Assembly (NCBI GenBank): GCA_902785925.1
Contig: CADAAI010000018.1
Span: 23,117 to 87,116 of the forward strand
DNA: 64,000 nt
Direction of reading: 5' to 3'
Source: an uncultured Bacteroidales bacterium
Lineage (GTDB): Bacteria > Bacteroidota > Bacteroidia > Bacteroidales > Muribaculaceae
Of the stretch, positions 27,501 through 34,828 are shown in pieces. Within the stretch, counting starts at the first letter, position 1; each line of letters begins with the position of its first letter. Position numbers and translations under genes: made by a program. Below the pieces are notes generated by a model. That model had not been told where the DNA came from and did no database searches. It was given only the letters and a program-made list of their open reading frames with translations.

Positions 27501-28498
27501 TGGCATCGGATCCTCTCGACCCAGAGAAGGTTTACAAGATTGCCATCTACAACGACTACTCTAAGCTCTATGAGATTGGCTTCAAGACTCCTATTTCAGG
27601 CGTTCAGGCTCCAGTGGCTACCGAGGCAACACTCGTAGGTCCTACCTATTTCACTGCCAACTGGACTCCATGCGAGGGTGCTACAAGCTATATCCTGCGC
27701 GTTACTCCTAAGAACTACGACATCCTCACCGAGGGCTTCTCGAAGTTCACCAAGAGTGGTTCACAAGACATCAGCAGCAACCTTGACAACTACATGGATA
27801 ACGCAGGTTGGACAGGTTCTAAGATATATGAAGCCATTGGTGGCGCACGCTTAGGCACTGGTTCATCTGTTGGATCAATGACTTCTCCAGGCCTCACACT
27901 GACCGAGAACAAGGTAACTGTAACCTTCAAGGCTAAGACTTTAAACAACGACACCAACTGCAACTTCAAGGTTTCTTGTGGCAACTCAAGCGAGACCGTT
28001 ACACTGCCTAACAACACCGAAGCAACCTACACTGTAGTTCTCAACTGCAATGCAGCTGCCAACCAGAAGATTAAGTTTGAGACCACAGCCGCTAGCAAGC
28101 GTGTGGTACTCACCAGCATCCACATCATCGATGGCGAGCATGCTGGCAAGGCTATCGACCTCGACGGTGTAACATTCACTGACATCACTACCAACAGCTA
28201 CAAGGTTGTTGACCTGTCGCCAGCCACTACCTACCTCTATGATGTTAAGGCTGTTTACGGCAACAAACAGAGCTGGTGGTCTAACGCTATCTCAGTCACA
28301 ACCGTTGGTGGCGTAATTCCAGGCGACGTTAATGGCGATGGTCTGGTAACTTCGGTTGATGTCACTGCCCTTTACAACTATCTGCTCAACAATGACGACA
28401 GCGACATTGTTAACGGCGACCAGAACGGTGACGGCCAGATTACCTCTAACGACGTTACAGTTGTCTACAACATCATGCTTGGCCAGAAAAAGAATTAA
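24590..28498 (+). CDS. Giant secreted S8 subtilisin-like protease with dockerin
   Basis: A 1302-residue secreted serine endopeptidase with signal MRKFFLFMMALSVSLAMAAG. Residues about 55-125 look like an inhibitor-type prodomain. The catalytic triad is intact: Asp155 (VVVGLIDDGIQF), His221 (GESHGTHTSGIAAG) and Ser541 (GTSMATPCAAGVVAL). The 320-residue gap between His and Ser holds an inserted beta-rich domain (about 330-455). After the protease come two Ig-like domains (about 615-810), the recurring DPYLDIAKYESI module (about 812-1005), an Fn3-like segment, a jelly-roll-like module (FSKFTKSGSQDISSNLDNYM) and a C-terminal type I dockerin from residue 1245. Everything after the protease also occurs on the C10 proteases downstream. 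A perfect-stem terminator follows. Confidence 0.93.
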   Translation: MRKFFLFMMALSVSLAMAAGDKLSAPTKVFLQQRANGVTVNAEQKRALATPKKINGVEYVECFISLNGASIAELEANGVKVTGKFSDFVIASIPITKLETVSQLKGVKQVGISRNVRLLTDVAKGIVNADKAWDGTNYGLPQGYTGQGVVVGLIDDGIQFNHRAFLDDNGNTRVKAVYMPNATSANGGTKATIDGVQLMGYQYTTPSQIANLTCDDTGESHGTHTSGIAAGSHVGNYAGMAPEADLILAGCGASLTDNAIMSSAKYIGWYAQQLGKPCVISISLGSDIGPHDGMSLISRAYTEVANTYGAVILLAAGNEADIIGHAHKTLSSSDDYMAVTNNVSGSWWGSATGSCDIWNSTSDELQIKIIVGSSQSNWMTSGTFSGVTVSGGVDAYNNRYNLYIESSESSATYVIKGSAGNTINVYTDCWYSTLSSSSGSVSGYTITPGTYEGSMCDDMTSPKVISVGAQASRSSDGYGQGDVAYFSSFGTDFNGVNQPFITAPGHYVISSVNGYDSYQSVSWSTSYNGQTYNWGQMSGTSMATPCAAGVVALYLQADPTLDVDRVKEIIAETATAYPASASSPVMARGHGIINALDGIEYILQHQGPTIVAKPDNVNFEGYQGETYTEVISVKGYNLSQPINIAKSGSNVYSVSPTTISPEDAYNGVDVTVTYAPTAAGQTTATLTLTSAEAETKTVTITGVAQPRVPTILTDPESLSFNAKLSTPMTKIVKVNGLFLTNDINITLEDQNGVFTVSPTTIPKNSTGIDTPVNVNVTFTSDVEGEYSGMLTFTSNGAVTKTVALTAKASDKGTAADPYLDIAKYESIDEVGATVTGMSTIYKYTEYEDDECAWLTVSNYGALKTDGNQNWFTIEGTEKTGTESWGATDVFLGSSPYFGSGTAYYTDWNENYQTFYVTNCSQVKQFAENRSNTTYPLKMYIYECTVNANGTVTPSSNPVQTKQNTTTSKEVLASDPLDPEKVYKIAIYNDYSKLYEIGFKTPISGVQAPVATEATLVGPTYFTANWTPCEGATSYILRVTPKNYDILTEGFSKFTKSGSQDISSNLDNYMDNAGWTGSKIYEAIGGARLGTGSSVGSMTSPGLTLTENKVTVTFKAKTLNNDTNCNFKVSCGNSSETVTLPNNTEATYTVVLNCNAAANQKIKFETTAASKRVVLTSIHIIDGEHAGKAIDLDGVTFTDITTNSYKVVDLSPATTYLYDVKAVYGNKQSWWSNAISVTTVGGVIPGDVNGDGLVTSVDVTALYNYLLNNDDSDIVNGDQNGDGQITSNDVTVVYNIMLGQKKN

Positions 28499-28521
28499 TA
28501 TCACTGCAAGCATGCGAAATA

Positions 28522-28562
28522 GAGAAAGCGCTCACAGCTGTGAGCGCTTTCTCTTTGTATAT
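28522..28562 (+). terminator. Terminator after the subtilase
   Basis: A perfect 16-bp palindromic stem (GAGAAAGCGCTCACAG and its complement) is followed by a T-rich run. Confidence 0.88.
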
Positions 28563-28606
28563 TTTAATGTATAAAAATAAATAACTAATTAAAGAATAAC
28601 TAAAAA

Positions 28607-28638
28607 CTTGCATAATTAATATAATTTCTGTAATTTTG
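28607..28638 (+). promoter_or_regulatory. Promoter of C10 protease 1
   Basis: CTTG (28607-28610) and TAATTTTG (28631-28638) are 24 nt apart start to start. Confidence 0.65.
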
Positions 28639-28656
28639 ACGGCTACTTTTCAAAAT

Positions 28657-28687
28657 CCAATGATTGAATTGGGTTAAAGACCAAGCA
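28657..28687 (+). promoter_or_regulatory. Leader element shared with C10 protease 2
   Basis: CCAATGATTGAATTGG, a small hairpin with CCAAT/ATTGG arms, is followed by a conserved AAAGACCAA segment. The same block occurs at 32180-32209, also about 20 bases after a -7 box. Here it contains a tiny reading frame of five codons (28660-28677) that stops at once. Confidence 0.55.
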
Positions 28688-28729
28688 TAGGCTATTTTTA
28701 AAACAACTATATTTTTAAATTACTCATCA

Positions 28730-31700
28730 ATGAAAAAACTATTATCATTAATGACTGTCGTCATGGTTGCTCTGCAACTGATGGCAGCGCCTGTTGATGT
28801 TTCAACGGCTAAAACTAAGGCCGAGCAGTACCTTGTGAACAAGGTGTATGCTGGCAAGTACATGGCACCAGGAGCCGCACAGGCTACCTTGCTCAAGACA
28901 GAAATGGGTGACAAAGCCCAAACTCCTGTTTACTACATTTTTAATACCAAAACATCTTTCGTCATCGTATCGGGTGACGACCGTGCTGAGGAAATCCTCG
29001 CAGTGGGCGACAAACCTCTCTTGCTCGAGCGCATCCCAACCAACATGCAGGTGTGGCTCGATGGCTACAAACAGCAACTTGACTGGCTGCTCACCCACCC
29101 CGATGTAAAGGTTAACAAACCTACAACTTACAGGTCACCAAAGGCAAAGGACACAACCTATGGGCCATTATTAACAGGTCTTTGGGATCAAGTGGCACCT
29201 TACTGGGACCAATGTAGCTTCACCTATAGTGGCACAACCTATCAGTGCTATACTGGTTGCCCTGCAACATCGGCTTCGCTGGTGCTCTATCACTGGAAGT
29301 ATCCCACCGACCCCGTTGGTCCACTTCCCGCTTACACTGCAACCCTTGACCTTGGTTACTGGCAGAGCGTAACCTATACCTATGCCGCTCTTCCACAAGT
29401 AACCTTCGATTGGGACCACATGAAAGACAAATATGGCACTTGGTATGATGAAAACGGCGCCACTCACAACGAGCCCTACACTGCCGTAGAAGGTGAAGCA
29501 GTAGCTACACTGATGCGCTATGTGGGTCAGGCCGAGCACATGATGTATGGTACAGCAGCTGCCGGTGGTAGTGGTATCTACACCAGCGATGCTCAGAATG
29601 TTGCCGACATGTTCATTCTGTTTGGTTACGATGAGGCAACTACACGTCTCGTTCACAAATCAAGCTACAGCGAGGCCAACTGGGCTGCTCTCCTTCAAGA
29701 GGAAATGGTAGAGGGACGTCCCGTAGTGTTCATGGCTGTTGATAACGGTGCAGGTGGTCATGCCTTCAACGTTGACGGCTACAACTCAAGCATCAATAAA
29801 TATCACATCAACTTTGGTTGGAGCGGTGACGGTAACAACTGGTGTGTAATGAATGCTTTCTCCGATGGCGACGGATACACCTTCAACAGTGACCAGCAGA
29901 TGGTAATCGGTATCCAGCCTCCAATGGGTATGATCAAGACCAATCCTTCGGAAGTAAACTTCAGCGGATTTGCTGGTGAGACTTACACCCAAACTGTAAG
30001 AGTTCAGGCCCGCAACATTGAGAACAATGTGGAAATCGCCCTTAGTGGTGACAATGTTTATAGCATCAGCCACACCACCATCACTCCCGAACAAGCAGCC
30101 AACGGTGTTGATGTCACCGTGACCTACGCTCCTACCCAGGCTGGTAACACCTCAGCAACCATGACCCTCTCGTGTGCCGACGAGGAAGTAGAGACCGTTA
30201 CCGTGCCCATCACTGGTGAGGCTGCACCCCGTGTGCCAACTCTCCTTGTCAACCCCGAGAGTCTCGACTTCGCTGCTACACTTGATAGGACCGTCACAAA
30301 GACAATCACTCTTACTGGTGCATTCATTACTAGCGACGTCACCGTAACACTTAACGACACCAAGGGTGTATTCACTGTTTCTCCAACTGTGATTTCACAA
30401 AACAGCACTAATGTCAACACTCCTGTGACTGTTGCTGTATCATTTAGCTCGGCAACTGAGGGCAGCTTCACTGGCTCAATCACATTTGCTAGCGAGGGTG
30501 CCGAGAGTAAGACTGTTAACCTCACTGCAATAGCTCGTGATGGTGGAACAGCTGCCGACCCATTCCTCAACATCGCCAATTACGAAACCATCGACGAGGC
30601 TGGATCTAATGTGGATGCCATGAGCACTATCTACAAATACATTGAGTATGAAGACGACGATTGCGCATGGCTCACCGTTTCTGCCTATGGCGCGATGAAG
30701 GCCGACGCAAATCAAAACTGGCTTAACACATCATCTCTCTCGCAATATAACAATGACTGGAATGCAACTGATATATTCCCAGGTGATGCTGCATACTTTG
30801 GAAGCAATCAAAGTTACTCTATTTATGGTAGTGGAAATCAGTCATTCTATGTAACCAATTGCACTCAAGTCAAGGCCCTTGTTAAGGGAGGTGGCTACGG
30901 CAGCTCTACGGCAAGCTTATCAATCTACGAGTGCACGCTCAATGCCAATGGAACTGTCACTCCCTCAACTAATCCTGTTGACACTGAAGAAGGTGGCGAC
31001 GGAGTTATCACCTCGGCAGAGCTTGATGAGTCAAAGATTTATAAGGTGCAACTGACTGGTGGCGGCTCTTATCCCGACCTCCTGGAGATCGGCTTCAAGA
31101 CTGCACTCAGTCACTATGAGACTCCAGTGGCCACTCCAGCTACTGAGATTACAGCCAATAGCTTCTTGGCAAACTGGAACCTGTGCGAGGGCGCCGACAG
31201 CTACATCCTGCGAGTTGTGCCAAAGAACTACGACATACTCACCGAAAGCTTCGCAAAATTCACCAAGACAGGAGCTCAGGACATTGGCAACAATCTTGAC
31301 AACTATATGGACAATCCCGGTTGGACAGGCTCTAAGCTCTATGAGGCTATTGGCGGAATTCGTTTCGGCACAGCTTCTTCGGTTGGTACTTTGACATCTC
31401 CTGACCTAACATTGACCGACAACAAGGTTACTGTCACATTCAAGGCTAAGGCATTCAACAACGATACCAATTGCAACTTCAAGATTTCTTGCGGCGATGC
31501 AAGTGAGACAGTCACTCTGGCTGACAACAACGAAGCTACCTACACAGTAGTCCTTGACTGCAACGCTGGAGCAGGACAGAAGATCAAGTTTGAAACAACT
31601 TCCGGTGGCAAGCGCGCAATTCTTACCAGCATCCACGTCATCGATGGCGCGCACGCTAATACATTCAATTCCATCGACTATGATGGTGTAACCTTCACAG

Positions 31701-32011
31701 GTATTACCAATAACTTCTTCAAAGTCAATGACCTTGACCCAGCAACAACCTACCTCTATGACGTGAAGGCAGTGTTTGGTGCTAAGCAAAGCAAGTGGTC
31801 AAACGTGATTGTTGTCACCACTCTGGGTGGAGTTGTTGGCGACGTGAACGGCGATGGCGAAGTCACCGCAGTCGATGTCACCGCCCTCTACAACTTCTTG
31901 CTTAACAACGACTCAAGCGACATCGTAAATGGTGACCAGAACGGCGACGGCGAGATCACCGCGGGCGATGTGACCTTCGTCTACAACATCTTGCTTGGTC
32001 AGAAGAAATAA
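28730..32011 (+). CDS. C10 (streptopain-like) cysteine protease 1 with dockerin
   Basis: A 1093-residue secreted cysteine protease. After signal MKKLLSLMTVVMVALQLMA comes a streptopain-type propeptide (VDVSTAKTKAEQYLVNKVY to about residue 125). The C10 catalytic domain (about 140-400) has the nucleophile Cys177 in YTGCPATSASLVLYHW and His344 in GAGGHAFNVDGY, followed by INFGWSGDGNNW. Two Ig-like domains (about 401-600), the recurring DPFLNIANYETIDEAG module (about 605-790), Fn3 and jelly-roll-like modules (about 800-1020) and a C-terminal type I dockerin from residue 1037 follow. The C-terminal half closely mirrors the S8 protease upstream. Bacterial C10 enzymes degrade host proteins; the target here is unknown. 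Confidence 0.93.
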   Translation: MKKLLSLMTVVMVALQLMAAPVDVSTAKTKAEQYLVNKVYAGKYMAPGAAQATLLKTEMGDKAQTPVYYIFNTKTSFVIVSGDDRAEEILAVGDKPLLLERIPTNMQVWLDGYKQQLDWLLTHPDVKVNKPTTYRSPKAKDTTYGPLLTGLWDQVAPYWDQCSFTYSGTTYQCYTGCPATSASLVLYHWKYPTDPVGPLPAYTATLDLGYWQSVTYTYAALPQVTFDWDHMKDKYGTWYDENGATHNEPYTAVEGEAVATLMRYVGQAEHMMYGTAAAGGSGIYTSDAQNVADMFILFGYDEATTRLVHKSSYSEANWAALLQEEMVEGRPVVFMAVDNGAGGHAFNVDGYNSSINKYHINFGWSGDGNNWCVMNAFSDGDGYTFNSDQQMVIGIQPPMGMIKTNPSEVNFSGFAGETYTQTVRVQARNIENNVEIALSGDNVYSISHTTITPEQAANGVDVTVTYAPTQAGNTSATMTLSCADEEVETVTVPITGEAAPRVPTLLVNPESLDFAATLDRTVTKTITLTGAFITSDVTVTLNDTKGVFTVSPTVISQNSTNVNTPVTVAVSFSSATEGSFTGSITFASEGAESKTVNLTAIARDGGTAADPFLNIANYETIDEAGSNVDAMSTIYKYIEYEDDDCAWLTVSAYGAMKADANQNWLNTSSLSQYNNDWNATDIFPGDAAYFGSNQSYSIYGSGNQSFYVTNCTQVKALVKGGGYGSSTASLSIYECTLNANGTVTPSTNPVDTEEGGDGVITSAELDESKIYKVQLTGGGSYPDLLEIGFKTALSHYETPVATPATEITANSFLANWNLCEGADSYILRVVPKNYDILTESFAKFTKTGAQDIGNNLDNYMDNPGWTGSKLYEAIGGIRFGTASSVGTLTSPDLTLTDNKVTVTFKAKAFNNDTNCNFKISCGDASETVTLADNNEATYTVVLDCNAGAGQKIKFETTSGGKRAILTSIHVIDGAHANTFNSIDYDGVTFTGITNNFFKVNDLDPATTYLYDVKAVFGAKQSKWSNVIVVTTLGGVVGDVNGDGEVTAVDVTALYNFLLNNDSSDIVNGDQNGDGEITAGDVTFVYNILLGQKK

Positions 32012-32037
32012 TAACTTCTTAACAAACATATTAATCA

Positions 32038-32080
32038 AAGAAGGCACCTCACTTGTGGGGTGCCTTCCTTGTTTTGTTTT
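32038..32080 (+). terminator. Terminator after C10 protease 1
   Basis: The stem AAGGCACC-TCAC/G-GGTGCCTT is followed by a T-rich run (CCTTGTTTTGTTTT). Confidence 0.85.
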
Positions 32081-32151
32081 AATTCCATCAATAAAAACAA
32101 CGATTAGTTGAAAGATTGTCAAAAAAAATAGCATATTAATATTTTTTTTCG

Positions 32152-32159
32152 TATATTTG
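32152..32159 (+). promoter_or_regulatory. Putative -7 box of C10 protease 2
   Basis: TATATTTG matches TAnnTTTG exactly. No -33 box is visible at the usual distance. Confidence 0.45.
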
Positions 32160-32179
32160 AAGGCGAATAATTTATAGCC

Positions 32180-32209
32180 CCAATGATTGAATTGGACAAA
32201 GACCAAACA
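32180..32209 (+). promoter_or_regulatory. Leader element shared with C10 protease 1
   Basis: This is a second copy of the CCAATGATTGAATTGG hairpin plus AAAGACCAA block found at 28657. Here its ATG is in frame with the protease, but translation from it would place 21 hydrophilic residues before the signal peptide, so I regard the block as untranslated leader. Confidence 0.55.
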
Positions 32210-32245
32210 AAGACTATTAACAATATTACAATACAAAAAACATCA

Positions 32246-34798
32246 ATGAAAAAGCTATTATCTTTCCTCACTATTACCTTAGTTGCTATGCAACTGATGG
32301 CAGTCCCTGTTGATATTTCAACAGCTAAGAGTAAAGCTGAGCAATATCTCGCTCAAAAGGTATATACTGGTAAATACATGACTCCAGGAGCACTACAGGC
32401 AACCTTGCTCAGAATGGAGATGGGTGACAAAGCTAAGGCTCCTGTGTATTACATTTTCAACACAGCAACCTCGTTTGTCATCGTATCGGGCGACGACCGC
32501 GCCGAGGAAATCTTAGCCTACGGCGACAAGCCCCTAAACCTCGACCGCATTCCCAGCAACATGCAGGCTTGGCTCGACGGCTACAAGGTTCAGCTCGACT
32601 GGCTGCTTACTCACCCCGAGGCAAAGGTTGAAAGGCCTACGACTTACAAGTCGCCAAAAGCAGACAACACAACCATCGGTCCACTGCTCACAGCCCTTTG
32701 GGATCAAGAGGCTCCTTACTGGAACCAATGCAAGTTCAACTACAACGGCACAAACTATATGTGCTACACCGGTTGCCCTGCTACCTCGGCATCGATGGTG
32801 CTATACTACTGGAAGTATCCCATCACGCAAGTGGGACCTGTTCCAGCCTACGATGGAGTGCTTGAAATAGGCACATGGACAAGTGTGAACTACACCTACC
32901 CCGCCCTGCCCGCTGTCACCTTCGACTGGGACAACATGATTGACGATTACACTAGCTCTAATGCTACAGGCTACACCGCAGCTCAAGCCAACGCCGTTGC
33001 CACCCTGATGCGCTATGTAGGCCAGGCCGAGCACATGAAGTATGGCACCCCTGATGCTGGAGGCAGCGGCATCTACACCGTCGACGCTCAGATTATTGCC
33101 GATATGTTCATAGGCTTTGGCTACGACGAGGCGACCACGCGCATGGTTCAAAAGTCAGATTACACCGATGCTGAATGGGCAGCTCTCATTCAAGAGGATA
33201 TAATAGATGGTCGCCCAATAGTTTATTTGGGTACTGCTGGTAATGCTGGTGGTCATGCCTTCAATGTCGACGGCTACGACTCCGGCACCAACAAGTATCA
33301 CGTCAATTTCGGTTGGAGTGGTGAGGGCAACGCCTGGTGTGCTTTAAATGCCTTCATCGATGACACCGGCGCCAACTTTAACCTGAATCAGATAATGATA
33401 ATGGGAGTTCAGCCTTCGGTAGGCATTATCAAGGCTACCCCCTCCACAGTCGATTTCCAGGGTTTTGCCGATGAAACCTACACCCAAGTGGTGAAAGTCA
33501 AGGCTCACAACATTGAGAGCAATATCAACATTGCGTTCAGTGGCGACAATGTCTACAGCGTGAGTCACACTACCATCACTGCCGAGGAGGCTGCAAGCGG
33601 CGTTGACGTGGTTGTGACCTATGCTCCCACCGAGGCTGGTGAAACCAGCGCGACCCTCACTCTATCGTGTGCCGACGAGGATGTTGAGACAGTTACCGTG
33701 CCCATAAAAGGCTTTGCACGGCCTCACGTGCCCACCCTCATCGTGGAACCCACATCGCTTGATTACACCACATCGCTCAAGCGCCCCATCACTAAGACTG
33801 TTAGCCTCACTGGCGTTTATCTCACTAGCGACGTGACTCTCACCCTAAACGACGACAACGGCGTGTTCATCGTTTCGCCAACAACTATTCCTCAGAGCAG
33901 CGTCAATCTCGACACCCCAGTTGAGGTGGCTGTAACATTCCACCCATCGGTCGAGGGACGATTCTCGGGTTCACTAGTGTTTGTCAGCGAGGGCGCCGAG
34001 ATCGTTACAGTTGAGCTCAGCGGAAAGGCTAACGAGGGCAACACCGCAAGCGACCCCTATCTCGATATCAGCAAGTATGAGACAATCGATGAGGCAGGAT
34101 GGAACACTAGCGACATTCGCAACCTGTACAAATACACCGAGTATGAGAACGAGGAATGCGGCTGGCTCACACTCTCCAACTATGGTGTGATAAAGGCCGA
34201 CGCCACACAGAACTGGTTCACAAATGGCGGCACTGTCAGGACAGGCTCCGATACATGGACCGCCATCGACGTGTTCCCTGGCAGCGCAAGCTACTTTACC
34301 GGTGAAGGACAGTTTGCTGATTTTAGCGAGGATTTCCAAACGTTCTACGTGACCAACTGCTCACAGGTTAAGCAACTGGCAGTGAACCGCAGCAACTCGA
34401 CCTATCCACTGAAGATGTACATTTATGAGTGCACCCTTAATGACGATGGAACTCTCACTTCAAGCGAAACTGCTATTCAGACTAAGCAGAACACCACAAC
34501 CAATACCAAAGAGGTACTAGCATCGGACGAACTTGATCCGAGCAAAATTTACAAAGTTGCAATCTTTAATGACTTCTCCAAGCTCTATGAGATTGGTTTC
34601 AAAACTTCGCTAAGCACTTCAGTTGCTGGCGACGTGAATGGCGACGGTCAGGTTACCTCGGTAGACATCACCGTGCTTTATAACTTCCTGCTCTCTGGCG
34701 ACACTAACTACATGGTTAACGGCGACCAGAATCAGGACGGCGAGATAACTGCGGGCGATGTGACCTTCGTCTACAACATCCTGCTGGGTGTCAATTAA
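32246..34798 (+). CDS. C10 cysteine protease 2 with dockerin
   Basis: An 850-residue secreted protease. The ATG at 32246 gives the signal MKKLLSFLTITLVAMQLMA, aligned with its paralogues. The propeptide is VDISTAKSKAEQYLAQKVY onward. The catalytic Cys177 (YTGCPATSASMVLYYW) and His337 (NAGGHAFNVDGY) are present. Two Ig-like domains, the SDPYLDISKYETIDEAG module (from about residue 600) and a dockerin (from residue 795) follow. It lacks the jelly-roll-like module of protease 1. The dockerin subtype (VTSVDITVLYNFLLSGDT) matches that of C10 protease 4 better than that of its neighbours. Protease 3 starts only 30 bases downstream with no terminator, so the two are probably cotranscribed. Confidence 0.93.
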   Translation: MKKLLSFLTITLVAMQLMAVPVDISTAKSKAEQYLAQKVYTGKYMTPGALQATLLRMEMGDKAKAPVYYIFNTATSFVIVSGDDRAEEILAYGDKPLNLDRIPSNMQAWLDGYKVQLDWLLTHPEAKVERPTTYKSPKADNTTIGPLLTALWDQEAPYWNQCKFNYNGTNYMCYTGCPATSASMVLYYWKYPITQVGPVPAYDGVLEIGTWTSVNYTYPALPAVTFDWDNMIDDYTSSNATGYTAAQANAVATLMRYVGQAEHMKYGTPDAGGSGIYTVDAQIIADMFIGFGYDEATTRMVQKSDYTDAEWAALIQEDIIDGRPIVYLGTAGNAGGHAFNVDGYDSGTNKYHVNFGWSGEGNAWCALNAFIDDTGANFNLNQIMIMGVQPSVGIIKATPSTVDFQGFADETYTQVVKVKAHNIESNINIAFSGDNVYSVSHTTITAEEAASGVDVVVTYAPTEAGETSATLTLSCADEDVETVTVPIKGFARPHVPTLIVEPTSLDYTTSLKRPITKTVSLTGVYLTSDVTLTLNDDNGVFIVSPTTIPQSSVNLDTPVEVAVTFHPSVEGRFSGSLVFVSEGAEIVTVELSGKANEGNTASDPYLDISKYETIDEAGWNTSDIRNLYKYTEYENEECGWLTLSNYGVIKADATQNWFTNGGTVRTGSDTWTAIDVFPGSASYFTGEGQFADFSEDFQTFYVTNCSQVKQLAVNRSNSTYPLKMYIYECTLNDDGTLTSSETAIQTKQNTTTNTKEVLASDELDPSKIYKVAIFNDFSKLYEIGFKTSLSTSVAGDVNGDGQVTSVDITVLYNFLLSGDTNYMVNGDQNQDGEITAGDVTFVYNILLGVN

Positions 34799-34828
34799 AA
34801 GCGACTATTCTAAAAAAACATTCTCACA

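Noticed and set aside
29936..30540. Ig-like repeats of the proteases as hidden cohesins
   Set aside because: The repeated VTVTYAPTQAG / TVSPTTI pattern fits Ig-like or ASH-type sandwiches, and I see no cohesin signature. Structure comparison would settle it.
32183..32245. Upstream in-frame ATG for C10 protease 2
   Set aside because: It would place 21 hydrophilic residues before the signal peptide, and the homologous leader at 28657 has a stop codon after five codons.
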